Notes: a model not told the origin generated them from the letters alone. A stretch of DNA of 64,000 nucleotides from Rhododendron vialii (GCF_030253575.1 NC_080560.1:29087501-29151500), one strand, 5' to 3'; positions 38,999 through 49,947 are shown, counted from the stretch's first letter. Program-made: numbers and translations.

Positions 38999-39440
38999 GT
39001 CTTGAGAAATACAAGCTTGACCTCAAGTTGCCTTTCAAGGTGAGGTTTGTAATGAGGCTAGTGCCTAAATGCATCATGAGGAAATAGAAGGTTTTAATCT
39101 TTTTCCACAATATTTCCCCGATTGGTCTTTTTGTTAATTTATTTGCATCCTCCAACGGATGGAGGAAAGGGGAAGAAGTTTTGGACCTTCAAGGAAAAAT
39201 GGAACTATTCGAACGTGGAATTGCAATGGATAAGTTTGAGCAGAGGGAAGGGGTGTCAAAAGTAATGCTGGCTTCAATTACAGCTTGCTGTGAGGGCATT
39301 AATCTGACTGCAGCGTCAAGTGATCTTATTGGATCAAAAGTGGAACCCTTCTAAGACAAAGCAAGCTGTAGCACTGACTTTTCGTCCAGGTCCGGAGAAA
39401 GTAGTCTATGTTTATCACCTATTGGCAAGTGGCTCAAAAA
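38678..39440 (+). pseudogene. CLASSY-type SNF2 fragment B
   Basis: Plus strand, starting at the KITRKIDSSVGEERMCGLNL segment. It runs through NLPGLQCYTLTMKSTPK (followed by an in-frame TAG) into the helicase C-terminal domain: KVRFVMR, AMDKFEQREGVSKVMLASIT, ACCEGINLTAAS, WNPSKTKQAVA and FRPGPEKVVYVYHLLASGS. Several frameshifts and stops make it dead. The HelC motifs (EGINLTAAS, arginine-finger region FRPG) are still legible. Confidence 0.8.
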
Positions 39441-40442
39441 AAGACAACCTTACAGAGGTGAAGTCTTGAGAAAGAAATTGGGAATATCTCTTGAACCTGG
39501 ATTCCCAAAACCCAACTCCAATGCTTTGCATATTGTAGAATGCATGGAAAGAATTCAAAAGTTGCTTGATCACCCGTGTGTGCTTCTAATGAGTTATTCC
39601 TATTTTATGACACTCACACGAGAAGATTAAAAAGATTCTCACAGGCGGTATTTAGGCCATTTGTTGCAGCAATGCCCTAGGATCCTAATCCTTGATGAGG
39701 GGCATAACCCTAGAAACAATAAATTGAGGCTGAGGAAGGCTCTGATGAAAGTTGAGACGAAGTTGAGAATTTTGCTCTCCGGTACATTGTTTCAGAATAA
39801 TTTTGGAGTATTTAAAAACTCACTTTGGCAAGACCACGGTTTGTCGATGATGTGCTGAGGAAGTAAGACCGAAACTCCGGGATGACAAACAAAGGCAGAA
39901 ATACACGCACTGCAATTGAAAACAGAGCAAGAAGATTATTCATCGATAAAATTGCTAGAAAGATTGATTCTATTGTAGGAGAAAAAAGAATTTGTGGTTT
40001 GAATTTGTTGAGGAATTTAACGAGTAGTTTTATAGATGTATATGATGGAGGAAGCTCTGTCAATCTTCCCGGGTTACCATGTTACACCCTCACGATGAAG
40101 TCGACGCCAAAACATCAAGAGCTTTTGAAAAACTTGTATATCTATATCAAGTCGCCAAGTACAGAGGGTTTCCACTGGAAAAGGAGTTTTTGTCCACTCT
40201 AGTTTCGATACATCATTGGTTGCTTAAAAGCTTAAAACTACACCTGCTTCCAGTCAATACTTCAACGAGGAAGAACTTGAAGGTCTTGAGAAATACAAGC
40301 TTGACCTCAAGTTGGCTTCCAAGGTGAGGTTTGTAATGAGAGGCTAGTGCCTAAATGCATCACGAGGAAAGAGAAGGTTTTAATCTTTTGCCACAATATT
40401 TTCCCGATTGGTCTTTTTGTTAATTTATTTGCATCCTTCAAC
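39441..40442 (+). pseudogene. CLASSY-type SNF2 fragment C
   Basis: Starts at EVLRKKLGISLEPGFPKPNS, upstream in the helicase ATP-binding region. It continues with LLMSYSYFMTLTRED (stop), LILDEGHNPRNNKLRLRKAL (the DEGH Walker-B box of CLASSY proteins), LRILLSGTLFQNNFG, RTAIENRARRLFIDKIARKI, GGSSVNLPGLPCYTLTMKST and the start of the HelC part. Stops and frameshifts are present. It directly follows fragment B, as in a head-to-tail tandem, and meets fragment D tail to tail at 40442. Confidence 0.82.
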
Positions 40443-41200
40443 CAAGGATGTATTGAAACTAGAGTGGCCAGAAAATTATTTTCCAGTGGAAACTCTTTGT
40501 ACTTGGCGACATGATATACAAGTTTTTTCAAAAGTTCTTGCTATTTTGGCGTCGACTTCATCGTGAGGGTGTAACATTGTAACCCAGGAAGATTGACAGA
40601 GCTTCCTCCATCATATACATCTATAAAATTATTTGTTAAATTCCTCAACAAATTCAAACCACACATTCTTTCTTCTCCCACACTTGATCAATCTTCCTAG
40701 CAATTTTATCGATGAATAATCTTATTGCTCTGTTTTCAATTGCAGTGCGTGTATTTCCGCCTTTGTTTGTCGTCCCAGAGTTTCAGACTAACTTCCTCAG
40801 TACATCATCGACAAACCATGGTCTTGCCAAAGTGAGTGTTGAAATACTCTCCAAAATTATTCTGAAACAATGTACCAGAGAGCAAAATTCTCAACCTTGT
40901 CTCAACTTTCGTCAGAGCCTTCCTCAGCCTCGATTTATTGTTTCTAGGGTTATGCCCCTCATTAAGGATTAGGATCCCAGGGCATTGCTGCAACAACTGG
41001 CCCAAATATCGCCTGGGAGAATCTTTTGAATCTTCTCGTGTGAGTATCATAAAATAGGAATAACTCAATAGAAGCACACTCGGGTGATTAAGCAGCTTTT
41101 GAATTTTTTCCATGCAGTCCACAATATGCAAAGCATTGGCGTCGGGTTTTGGGAATCCAGGTTCAAGAGATATTCCCAATTTCTTTCTCAAGACTTCACC
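39456..41200. repeat. inverted repeat C/D (arms ~760 bp, spacer ~220 bp)
   Basis: 39456-40222 and 40443-41200 are reverse complements with about 90% or higher identity by eye. This is the longest inverted repeat in the window, made of CLASSY helicase sequence. Confidence 0.82.
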
Positions 41201-41265
41201 TTTGTATCCGAGCCACTAGCCAATACGTGATAAACATGTACTACTTTCTCCTGACCAAGACAAAA
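40443..41265 (-). pseudogene. CLASSY-type SNF2 fragment D
   Basis: Inverted counterpart of C, read right to left. It has the HelC tail VLASGSDTK, then RKKLGISLEPGFPKPDANAL, LLQQCPGILILNEGHNPRNN (the Walker-B Asp is now Asn), LRILLSGTLFQNNFGEYFNT, then TAIENRAIRLFIDKIARKID-like and ending at SIHPWL. Frames are broken after the GEYFNTHFGKT segment. The frame is open for the first 128 codons, more intact than C. Confidence 0.8.
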
Positions 41266-41304
41266 AGCCGGGAATAAGCCCAAGAAACATGAGATTGATC
41301 TTCC

Positions 41305-41690
41305 ACAAGTCCAAAACTGGCACTAAGTACTTCAGCTACGTTGAGTAGCACATACCTAGCACTTGAGATTGATCTTCCACAAGTCCAAAATCAACACTAA
41401 GTACTTCAGCCATGTTGACTGGCACATCCAAATTCGAAACACGAGTTTCAACATCAGCTGGGGAAGAGGCTGGCATAGCAGAACCGGAATGTTCTCCTAA
41501 AAGCCAATAGGATCACCATTAAGGAACCAGCAGAATCGAAAGGGAGAAAAGAAAGTAAAGAAATAATAGGATAGATTATATAGGCATGCAACATACTGGG
41601 CACTTGAGATTGCTCTTCCACATGTCCACATTGGGCATCAAGTGTTTCAGATATCACCGACCATGGGTCATTCAGGATCTGAGTTACCAT
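41305..41690 (-). pseudogene. three repeats of an unrecognised exon
   Basis: On the minus strand, related peptides end in LDAQCGHVEEQSQV, LSVDFGLVEDQSQV and LSASFGLVEDQSHV (near 41650-41599, 41425-41362 and 41345-41309). At least two are followed by a donor-like GTATGT. The frame upstream of the middle copy is open (GEHSGSAMPASSPADVETRV). This looks like a duplicated coding exon, possibly the N-terminal acidic part of the same CLASSY-like gene or another gene. Identity not recognised. Confidence 0.35.
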
Positions 41691-42152
41691 CTCCACTCTT
41701 AAGTTATCTAAAGCATTTGATGGTAAAATGCTATTTATGCTTCCATGCTGGAAATATTGTTACATGTTGTAGCATACAACACCACCACAGTCAACCCTGC
41801 AAAATAAAGGTTTTCTTTACAAGGTTAGTACAGCAACAATAACGTCACCAATATGAGCATGTCTTTTTCAATATAATCATCACGCAGGAAATCAAAAAAG
41901 CCCAAAGTGATTTCAATATAATCATCACGCAGTAAATCAACAAAGCCCAAAGTGATTTCCCTTTCGCCTTCAAGTTTACCTACTACAGTACCCGAGTGTA
42001 GTCCTTAGCATTTAGTATACATACTAAGTTGTATATATACTTTTCTTTACAAGGTTAGTGTTATCTGTCAAGAATTGAGACATGTCTCAACTGTACTGGA
42101 ACAAGGAACTTAAAAAAATTGAGGATTCTAACAACCTAATGGACATAAAAAC

Positions 42153-42793
42153 TAGGGCTGCCTGCGGATCGATCTGGTTTCCAATCCGATCCACTCGCGG
42201 CGGATTGTCATTTTCTCCATCCGTCAACCGTCCGTAGCGTTGTTGGATTAGTTCGGTTTGGATGCGGTTTTGGCGGATAGATTTGGGCGGTTTCAGTGGA
42301 TTTGAGCACGCAATTTATTTTTTTATATACACCAAAAAATTGAAAAATAAAGTCCTGAAATTTCAAGTCTGCCACAAATTCAAACAAATCTAAACCAACA
42401 TTACTTAGAATTAAGGTACATTCATCCACCATAATATCTAAAAATAAACTATTAGACGTCAATAACACTCGAACTTGGAGTTGGACTAGAATATGAACTT
42501 GATTCAGATTCTAATGTACCAAAAAAAATAGAGAAGATTATTAACATTTTCAACATAAAACATAAAAACATCCTAGAATAAATTTGTATTACTTTATTAC
42601 CTGTGAAATTTTGTTCAATTTACTCAACGTCATCCATAACCTTCAGAAGAAAATAGGAACATTGCAAATGGGGCAGATTGGGCGGAACCAAACCAGATCT
42701 GTCAAAATTAGTATTTTTAGATCCGTATCCGTCTATAGCATGCCTTGGTTTGGTGTGGATTGGGCGGTTCAGTTCATCCGTTGGACAGCCCTA
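42153..42793. mobile_element. hAT-type element, 641 bp, non-autonomous
   Basis: Starts TAGGGCTGCC and ends GACAGCCCTA. The perfect 8 bp target duplication ATAAAAAC is at 42145-42152 and 42794-42801. Subterminal repeats of the GGTTTGG/GGATTGGGCGG type are present at both ends. No transposase. Confidence 0.85.
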
Positions 42794-43136
42794 ATAAAAA
42801 CCCAACGTAAATCGGGTGCAGAAGGGCCATTCGAGATTCCATTTTCGGTATTCGTCAAGAACATAATTCTGCACATACAGGCCACTATCTCCTCGTTAAC
42901 GGCAAGGCTACAATGGTTGTTTCATCTTCTCAAACAAACATTTTGGTCGAACAAATTTGCAGCTGGGTGATATTTTTGTAAACAGGACTACCCTTTAAAC
43001 GGATAGAGAGAACATTTCTTTCCCTTTACTCACCTGACAGTCGTACCCGAGTCCAATAGAAAACTTGATCTGTTAGTGGTGCATTCGAAATTCCATTTAC
43101 GATATTCGTCAAGACCTAACCATTCCAAATTCCATT

Positions 43137-43400
43137 TTTGGAGCTGGAAATGTTAGGGACAGAGATGGGGGAAATGAAAGCCAGCCACACCAACCTTTGA
43201 AATTAAAGCCCAAAATTTCATTAATGGCAGAAGATTCCACACAATAATATGCTAATAGCTCCCTGCTAGTAGTCAAGGCAGAAGAACTAATGTACGAAGA
43301 AGCTGCGCAAGAAAATAAAATTCAACCACCAAGTAAAAACAAGAAAGATTCAAACGCAACTTCTTGGTGGATACCAAAGATGCAAGTAGCCATCTACAAC
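43137..43400. repeat. direct repeat, copy 1 of 2 (~260 bp)
   Basis: GAGCTGGAAATGTTAGGGAC at 43141 recurs at 46145 (offset 3004), and similarity above 95% continues to about 43400 / 46398. Copy 1 leads into the DUF674 fragment, copy 2 does not. Confidence 0.88.
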
Positions 43401-43461
43401 GCTGACCACAGACTTTGACTGCAGTATGTCCCAGCAGTCACTAGCAAAGTCAATGACTAAA

Positions 43462-43785
43462 CTATCGACTTTTGGATTGCGATGTCGCAGGCATTAACAA
43501 TGTCTCCGCAAAGGTTCCTCTGGCATGTCTTCTTGGCCCTGGGAATCCACCAGGGACACTATCTGGGCTCTGATTTTTAATACTGCTGAAAAGGTCTTCG
43601 CCAAGGCTCCCCAGCGTTAATTGATCATTGAGGATCCTAATCACAGTTCCAACGGGAAAAGCGAGAAAATTGTGCAGGAAATCAACGAAGTCTTCCCCTG
43701 CTTCCACGAAGAGCACTCGTTTGGTGTCAGTGTCGATTAGGAGTTTTACGCTCACTGTCACAGCTTTCATCCTTCTAGTTGCCAT
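43462..43785 (-). CDS. DUF674 family protein, truncated
   Basis: 107 codons from the ATG of MATRRMKAVTVSVKLLIDTD. The VSVKLLIDTDTKRVLFVEAG and DFVDFLHNFLAFPVGTVIRI segments are the hallmark N-terminal block of the plant DUF674 family, whose function is unknown. An in-frame ATG lies 24 codons upstream, but family similarity starts at the chosen one. Family members are usually several hundred residues. Here the frame ends after a Ser/Pro-rich tail, so this is a truncated copy or first exon. Confidence 0.65.
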   Translation of the reverse strand: MATRRMKAVTVSVKLLIDTDTKRVLFVEAGEDFVDFLHNFLAFPVGTVIRILNDQLTLGSLGEDLFSSIKNQSPDSVPGGFPGPRRHARGTFAETLLMPATSQSKSR

Positions 43786-44275
43786 TGCTTTTAAGGTGAA
43801 ATAGTTATGGGCTTTTTGGTTGTCTCTCGTCTCGACCTGCATGTACTCAAAGTTCATTTAATGGCATTTACTGTTTATATGTAAATGTGGTACTAGTGGC
43901 TTTTCAATTTTTGATCCATTATCAATGAGGTGGAACGTCATACAAACTCAATACCCCCATCCTTTGTCCTCAGGCCTCTACTTCTATTCCAAACGAGACC
44001 GCTCATTATCCTTGAACGATCAAATCACCCACGTCTCGGTTAACGATCACCCACGAACGAGTCTTCCAAATTTCTCATTTCTTGTTGGATAAGGATTCGA
44101 AAAAACCACTTCACTCTTTAATGGCTTGATGTTGTGCTCAACTGGGGAGAAAAGTAAAGCTATGTGGTTTATGATCGTAAGAGAGATTGCAAGGCTCTGT
44201 AGTAAGGTGTCTAAAAAGAATCATAAATACCCTGAGGGTGAGATCATTCATGTCTCTCATGGGTATTTATGTCTC

Positions 44276-44560
44276 TCATGATTCTGGGTATTTATGTCTC
44301 TCATGACTCTCGCGGTGTGTTGAGAAATAGAGGGCGAGACCATTAATGCAGAGTTCCAATTCCTCATCTACATGGTGAAGCATGTCCTTAAGACAGGAGG
44401 CCTCTAGCTCAAGATATCGCAGGTGCTGATTAGAGGCTTCCAAGTCAGATAAAGTCTGAGCATGGCCATGAGAAACAACTTCTAACTGCAGTCTTTTCCG
44501 ATTGTAACTATCGAAAAGCTCCTCATAATTGGTATATGAGGACCCCTTATGACTGTTCAT
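44276..44560 (-). CDS. unrecognised coiled-coil-like ORF
   Basis: 94 codons: MNSHKGSSYTNYEELFDSYN, then heptad-like LQLEVVSHGHAQTLSDLEAS and LRYLELEASCLKDMLHHVDE. The composition favours a coiled coil. No family is recognised. Its upstream end abuts the LINE remnant on the other strand, so it may be a broken exon. Confidence 0.3.
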   Translation of the reverse strand: MNSHKGSSYTNYEELFDSYNRKRLQLEVVSHGHAQTLSDLEASNQHLRYLELEASCLKDMLHHVDEELELCINGLALYFSTHRESHERHKYPES

Positions 44561-45609
44561 GGACCATCAGAAAACTTGTGCGTTTGAGAGACATGGCCCA
44601 GAATTTTGTGAAACACATTATTGGGGATGGACAAGGTACTTTCCCTTGGCTCGACAATTGGCACCCTAGTGGTCCCCTTTACAAACTATTCGATGCAAGA
44701 CTTATTTCTACCCTTGGAAGATCTATTTTCGCTACTGTTAGTACTGTAATTCAGAATGGGGAATGGCACTGACCCAGACCACGAAATTCTGTGATTCATC
44801 AGATACAACACTCCATTCCTAGCTCTGTTGTTCCTCAATCTGATAAAGCTGATGAAGTTGTATGGACTGTTTCCCCTACACGGCAGTATACCACCAAGCA
44901 CACATGGGAGGCTATAAGAAATAAAGGAGAGAAAACTCAATGGGCTACTATTGTTTGGTTTTCAAAAAATGTGTCTAAATGGTCCTTTATCCTATGGCTA
45001 GCTTGTCTTAAGAGGCTGTCTACTAAGGATCGTCTTCTGTGATGGGGTATGGAGGTAGACCCTGTTTGTGTGCTATGTTCCCAGAGTGCAGAATCTATTC
45101 AACACCGGTTCTTTGACCGTTCTTTTTCTAGGTGTATTTGGGAGCCTATCCTACTCAGATTTCAGATCCAAAGAAGGGCAGATACCTGGGATTTAGAACT
45201 GAATGATGCTTGTGGTTTTTGTAGAAGTAAGACATTCAGCTCTTTGTTGTTTAAACTGGCATTAGCTGCTGGGGTATACTTCATTTGGGTTGAGCGTAAT
45301 TCCAGAATTTTTGAAGGCAGGCCAAGAAATTCAAGTGCAGTCTTAGCGTGTATTGATGACAATATAAGACTAAGAGTTCGTACTTGGAATCAGTTCCCCA
45401 ACTCTTTGAAAACCAAAGACTCTGTGCTCATTGGAACATCTCTACTTGAGTTCTTGGATCAGCAACTCTCTAAAGAGGAGTTAGTATAGTTGTTTGGTAG
45501 CTTGTAGTAGGATGCTTTTCTTTTGTGTAAAGCAGTCTGTATGGTGGGTTTTGTACCCTGTGATTTTTCTGTTTGGTTGGTTATAAAATGACACATTAAC
45601 CAAAAAAAT
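44550..45609 (+). mobile_element. LINE remnant, zf-RVT end of ORF2
   Basis: Plus-strand frames with IIGDGQGTFPWLDNWHPSGP, VWTVSPTRQYTTKHTWEAIR and CVLCSQSAESIQHRFFDRSF match the C-terminal region of plant L1 ORF2 (zinc-binding zf-RVT domain). In-frame stops occur at 44772 and 45042. The segment ends in an A-rich tail near 45590-45609. It is a 5'-truncated dead copy, related in type to the LINE in SRPK intron 1. Confidence 0.8.
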
Positions 45610-45686
45610 TTGTCAATAGACAATTCAACTCGAGCGAGTAATTATTCACTGCCTATATACTTCATCACTTTTTCTTTGAAGGGTTC

Positions 45687-45999
45687 CTAATCAACAACCA
45701 GTCTCTCTAGAGCACCAAAAACAGAACAGGATTCCTCAAGCATTGATGTGTGATCATGAAAATCCATCGACACTAGAAGAATGAGAAGCTCCTCTTGAAG
45801 ACTCGCTGCTGCCTGCTTGAATTTATCCAAGATTGATTCTTTCATTATTTTTCCTTGGAAATTTTGGGGCGGTGACTTGAGGCCTGATGTCTCACTGAGA
45901 AGAGCAGCTGACGACTCAAAAGAAGCAAGCAGAGACTGCTTGACAGATTGAACTGATAAAGGGCTGCGTATTTCAAAGGGTATATTGGCATCTTGAGGA
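45687..45999 (-). pseudogene. unrecognised coding-like exon
   Basis: On the minus strand an open frame without an ATG reads DANIPFEIRSPLSVQSVKQS, then SAALLSETSGLKS and MKESILDKFKQAAASLQEEL, and ends GALERLVVD before TAG. A possible acceptor (CCTCAAG) precedes it. It looks like a 3'-terminal exon of a real gene, with no family recognised. Confidence 0.35.
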
Positions 46000-46141
46000 A
46001 GGGAAATGGGGTCGAAACAAGGAAAAAAACCAGCGACAATAAATGCTAAGTAGATATGAAACTAAGTTATTGTAGCTAGAGGTGACTACAGAAACTAACT
46101 TCATACAGCCATATTTAGTACATTTACCACAAAAGAAAGGC

Positions 46142-46398
46142 TTTGGAGCTGGAAATGTTAGGGACAGAGATGGGGGAAACGAAAGCCAACCACACCCACT
46201 TTTGAAATTAAAGCCCAAAATTTCATTAATGGAAGAAGATTCCACACAATAATATGCTAATAGCTCCCTGCTAGTAGTCAAGGCAGAAGAACGAATGTAC
46301 GAAGAAGCTGCGCAAGAAAATAAAATTCAACCACCAAGTAAAAACAAGAAAGATTCAAACACAACTTCTTGGTGAGGTACCAAAGATGCAAGTAGTCA
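46142..46398. repeat. direct repeat, copy 2 of 2 (~257 bp)
   Basis: Second copy of the segment at 43137-43400, in the same orientation. It marks a duplication of about 3 kb period or the two ends of an older duplicated block. Confidence 0.88.
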
Positions 46399-46935
46399 TA
46401 TAGAACACTGTGAACAAAATAAAACAACGTACCAGCAGAAAGAGAGACCCTTTCTTTTTTATCTGAGCGAAAGAGAGACTGAGAGAGAACTTTGTCTCGG
46501 CATCAACCTGTAAAACCAATGCTTCACTACCAAATTGATTGGAAAAGAATAGCAACAGACAAGTTTTTCTTTAGCCATGCCCCTGCCCCTGGCAACACTT
46601 TTTCGAACACAGAAACAGAGAACAAACAGAAGCGGTGGTCATCAGTCATCATTTTTCTAGAACCTCTGCGGATCTTGTTCTCGACCTAGCTTTCTAGACA
46701 CAATGACCTCCAATGCATGACAACCTTAACCATAGATCACTGACTTGGGTCACAAAACGATATCCGCATGTAATGAACATTTAAAGCCAACAACAGGTGA
46801 TAACACCAGCAAAAATACTGCAGCAAACTGCAGCAAAAAACTGGCCTTCTCTCTCCCTCTCTCTTGTCGAGTACGCTCTGTTTGTTTGCTTTGTTTGTTT
46901 TGGTGGCTTTGAAAAAGTAACAAGTGAATGAAAAG

Positions 46936-47328
46936 CTATGATGCACCGACACGGACACGGACACCGAAACCGACACCGAGACACGGAAATTCTAAAAAAA
47001 TGGGGACACGGACACGGCGGGGACACGCCAAGTGTATATTTATTTATTTAAATAAATAAATAATTATAGTTTAGCACCCAGAAATTTTAAAAATATTATA
47101 ATTTGGCCCCAATTTTTAAAAAAATTATAGTTTGACCCGCAATTTTTTCAAAAATTACAGTTTGGCCCCCCAATTTTTTTTAAAAATTGCAGTTTGGCCC
47201 CTGCCGTGTCCCCATCGGTGTCCCCAGCCGTGTCCCCGTGAAAAATTCAAATTAAATTATGGGACATGCCACGTACGTGTTCCCGTGTCCGACACTGCGA
47301 TACCTCGACCTCTAGAGGTGCTTCATAG
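46936..47328. mobile_element. hAT-type MITE, 393 bp
   Basis: The left end CTATGATGCACCGACACGG and the complement of the right end (CTATGAAGCACC...GTGTCGGACACGG) are inverted. The perfect 8 bp duplication ATGAAAAG is at 46928-46935 and 47329-47336. It contains about four copies of a ~32 bp unit with TTTGGCCCC. Confidence 0.87.
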
Positions 47329-47806
47329 ATGAAAAGGAAAGAAGCTGTAAACTTACTATTTTAACTAATTCCTTTATGCCTATTGTCTCCAAGTTATTGT
47401 TTCGAGTTTATAACATCTTGGATGATTTTTTTGGTACCAATTGGAGATGGTGAATCTGTGAATGATACTGGTTTTTGCATGGCTTAGTCACTTGTATTGC
47501 TTGTTGGGATTGCCCTATGTTTTTAGTTGGTTTGTTTACAATGAATGGCAAATTTAGCCCCCCAAAAAAAGCTTTCAGGTAAATGGCAAGTTTCCCTATT
47601 GCTTGTTGGGATGGCAATAACAACAACATCAAAGCAGAATCCTTCACAATTCTTCCAGCAATGTAGGCACTAGGCATATTTAGAACAATCATATACAAAT
47701 TTTCACATAATTTGATCAGTCAACTCCTATTAAGTTCTAAGTCGGTAAGTGAAATTAAACCAGCAACAAAACAAGACATAATTCAGGTAGAGCATCAATT
47801 TTATTT

Positions 47807-48833
47807 CTAGAAATCTTCACTGATACCTTCCTTGTACTTTTCTAGAATCTGCACCACGGCTTCCGAAAACACACCTTGCTCCTCCGCAAATGCATCCAAC
47901 ATGGCCATATCAGCATCAAAATCACAATCAGCATACAGTTGGAAGTTAATAATGGTCACCCCTTACATCACATACACAGGGAGCTGTAAAACAGGGAAAT
48001 ACCCAACCCTCATATTCTCTGGCGTCCATGCCTTGGTTTTTTTGGACGAAACTCATTGAGCACAAACCCACTAGCTTTTCACCTCCCAAACAGAGCTTCA
48101 CCCCCTTGTTGTTTGAATCGGTGGTGGTTATGCTCTCAAGGATCGGGTTCTTGGGGATAACATGAGACAAGATTTCCAGCCACAACAAATGCCTCTTTTA
48201 GGCACTGAGTGGCTCATACTGAGTTATCTCATTCTCAGTTTTGTCTTCTTCTTGTTCAGATTCCTTCGTTTTTTCAGAGAGAAATGCTGCGTAGAGAAAC
48301 GTGAGGCTGTCTAGATTTGAGGTGAATTTGGCACCCAATTTGAAAACAGAATCATTGTCAGTGTTGAAATCGGAGACAAGGTCGAGATTCAGAGACTGTA
48401 TGTGTTTGAAGTGGAAGACGAGAGGAGGAACATTCAGAAATAAAGAAGGAGGCAAGAGAGCGAGAGTGAGGAGGTATGGAAGTGGTTTGATGACCAAGTC
48501 TCTGTTGATCAGCGACAAGACGTCAAACTGGTTGAGGACGAGGCTGACGAGGAGTTGTTCTATATCTTCGTCCGAAAGGACCGAAACATTTCTTTGGTGA
48601 ATTACGGATTCGGGACGGGGAACGGAAAGGAAAGCCCATTCCTAGGCACCGGTTTTGACGGAAACTGTTTGGACGAGAGGGATGAGGGAAGAGAACCTCT
48701 TGGAGACCACGACGCATCTGCAGAGCAATTTGATGTCGGAGACCTTGTCGAAGAAGTTGACTACCACGTCGTCCAGCAGAAGATCGAACTGATTCTCTGC
48801 TTCATCGTTCTTATTCTTCGCCCGGTGCTCCAT
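47807..48833 (-). pseudogene. F-box protein pseudogene
   Basis: Minus strand from MEHRAKNKNDEAENQFDLLL. The F-box spans about residues 15-60 (DDVVVNFFDKVSDIKLLCRC, VVSKRFSSLIPLVQTVSVKT), in the style of the plant F-box family that includes Arabidopsis At5g46170/At4g18380. Such proteins act as substrate adaptors of SCF ubiquitin ligases. The rest of the protein is still readable (VPPLVFHFKHIQSLNLDLVS, GVTIINFQLYADCDFDADMA). However, TAG follows ...SVKTGA (about 48640), another stop follows ...YEPLSA (about 48198), and a frameshift plus TAA lie near 47960. A (CT)n tract lies at 48849-48871 just upstream. Probably dead; sequencing errors could explain some lesions. Confidence 0.75.
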
Positions 48834-48958
48834 CGATGTAGCTCCTCTCACTCTCTCTCTCTCTCTCTCTCACAGGTTTATCTGAGCAGAAAGATAAGGG
48901 CACCGGAGAGAGAAGATGGTGAGACCTACTAGAGGGAGAGAGGGAGTTGTATTTATTA

Positions 48959-49236
48959 GAGCATCTCCAATCTAACACCTTCCAAATCTCTATTTGAGAG
49001 GATCAAATTAATTTATTTTATTTGAAAAGTAGATTTAGAGGATTGCACTATTTATCTCAACTCCAACCCAACACTCTATTTCTCAACTCTAACACATATT
49101 TGGAGGAGATCCTCTATTTTTTCCTTCATCCTCTATATTTAGAGAATCAAAGTTCATCCTCTCAAATGGAGGAGAGTTTTAGAGGATGAGTTGGAGAATA
49201 TTTTTCCTCCAAAATGAAGAAATGGAGTATGGGTTG
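48959..49236. mobile_element. truncated MITE joined to copy B
   Basis: Starts GAGCATCTCCAATC after TTA (48956-48958) and is related to the following MITE, but lacks its own right terminus. The junction at 49237 is the left end of copy B. Confidence 0.6.
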
Positions 49237-49729
49237 GAGCATCTCCAATCCAATACTCCATTTTTGTCTCCATTTTTTCATTTGAGAGTATCAAAATAAT
49301 ATATTTTTATTGCAAAAGTGATTTTGGAGGAAATCTAACTCCAACCCAATACTCTATTTTTACTTCTATTTCTTTAAAAACTCATCCCAAATCTCAAACT
49401 TTCCCACTTTCCCTTCAAAACTCAAATTTTCATTTTTCTAACTTCATTAAAAAAATACTCAATGTGGGTCTTATTTTGAAGATATTGTACATATCTTTTG
49501 ATTGGTACCAATTTTATAAAGGATTAGTGTATCAAAACTAATTTGATGAACAAAATGGGATTTGGTGAGGGTGAATAGTGAAATGGTGGACATCCTCCAT
49601 ATTTGGAGTACCAAACTTGATCCTCTCAAATGGAGGAGAAAATAGAAGATGGGTTGGAATGATATTTCCTCCAAAAATGATCCTCTCAAATGGAGAAATA
49701 AAAGAATAGAGGGTGCATTGGAGATGCTC
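49237..49729. mobile_element. MITE, PIF/Harbinger-like (copy B)
   Basis: Homologous to copy A (727-1238) across its length by eye (about 90%). Its right end GGAGATGCTC is followed by TTA (49730-49732), which pairs with the TTA at 48956 of the compound unit. Confidence 0.75.
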
Positions 49730-49849
49730 TTAATCGCAAATTTCTGCGCCTCGGTTAGCGCAATGGAAACCATAAGGTGAATGAACGGTGAAAAGGAGAG
49801 GTGCTTTTTTCGAGTTCGGATCTCTTGTTCGACCCATTTGTTCTATCCT

Positions 49850-49947
49850 TTTCGGCCGTTGATCTCGCAAATCAACGGTTGAGATGGACTGAGCATGTTT
49901 TGCTTCAAAACGAATTTGATTTGCCAGATCAACGGCCGAAAGGAGTG
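49850..49947. repeat. ~100 bp palindrome
   Basis: CCTTTTCGGCCGTTGATCT at the left pairs with AGATCAACGGCCGAAAGG at the right around a loop near 49900. Confidence 0.75.
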
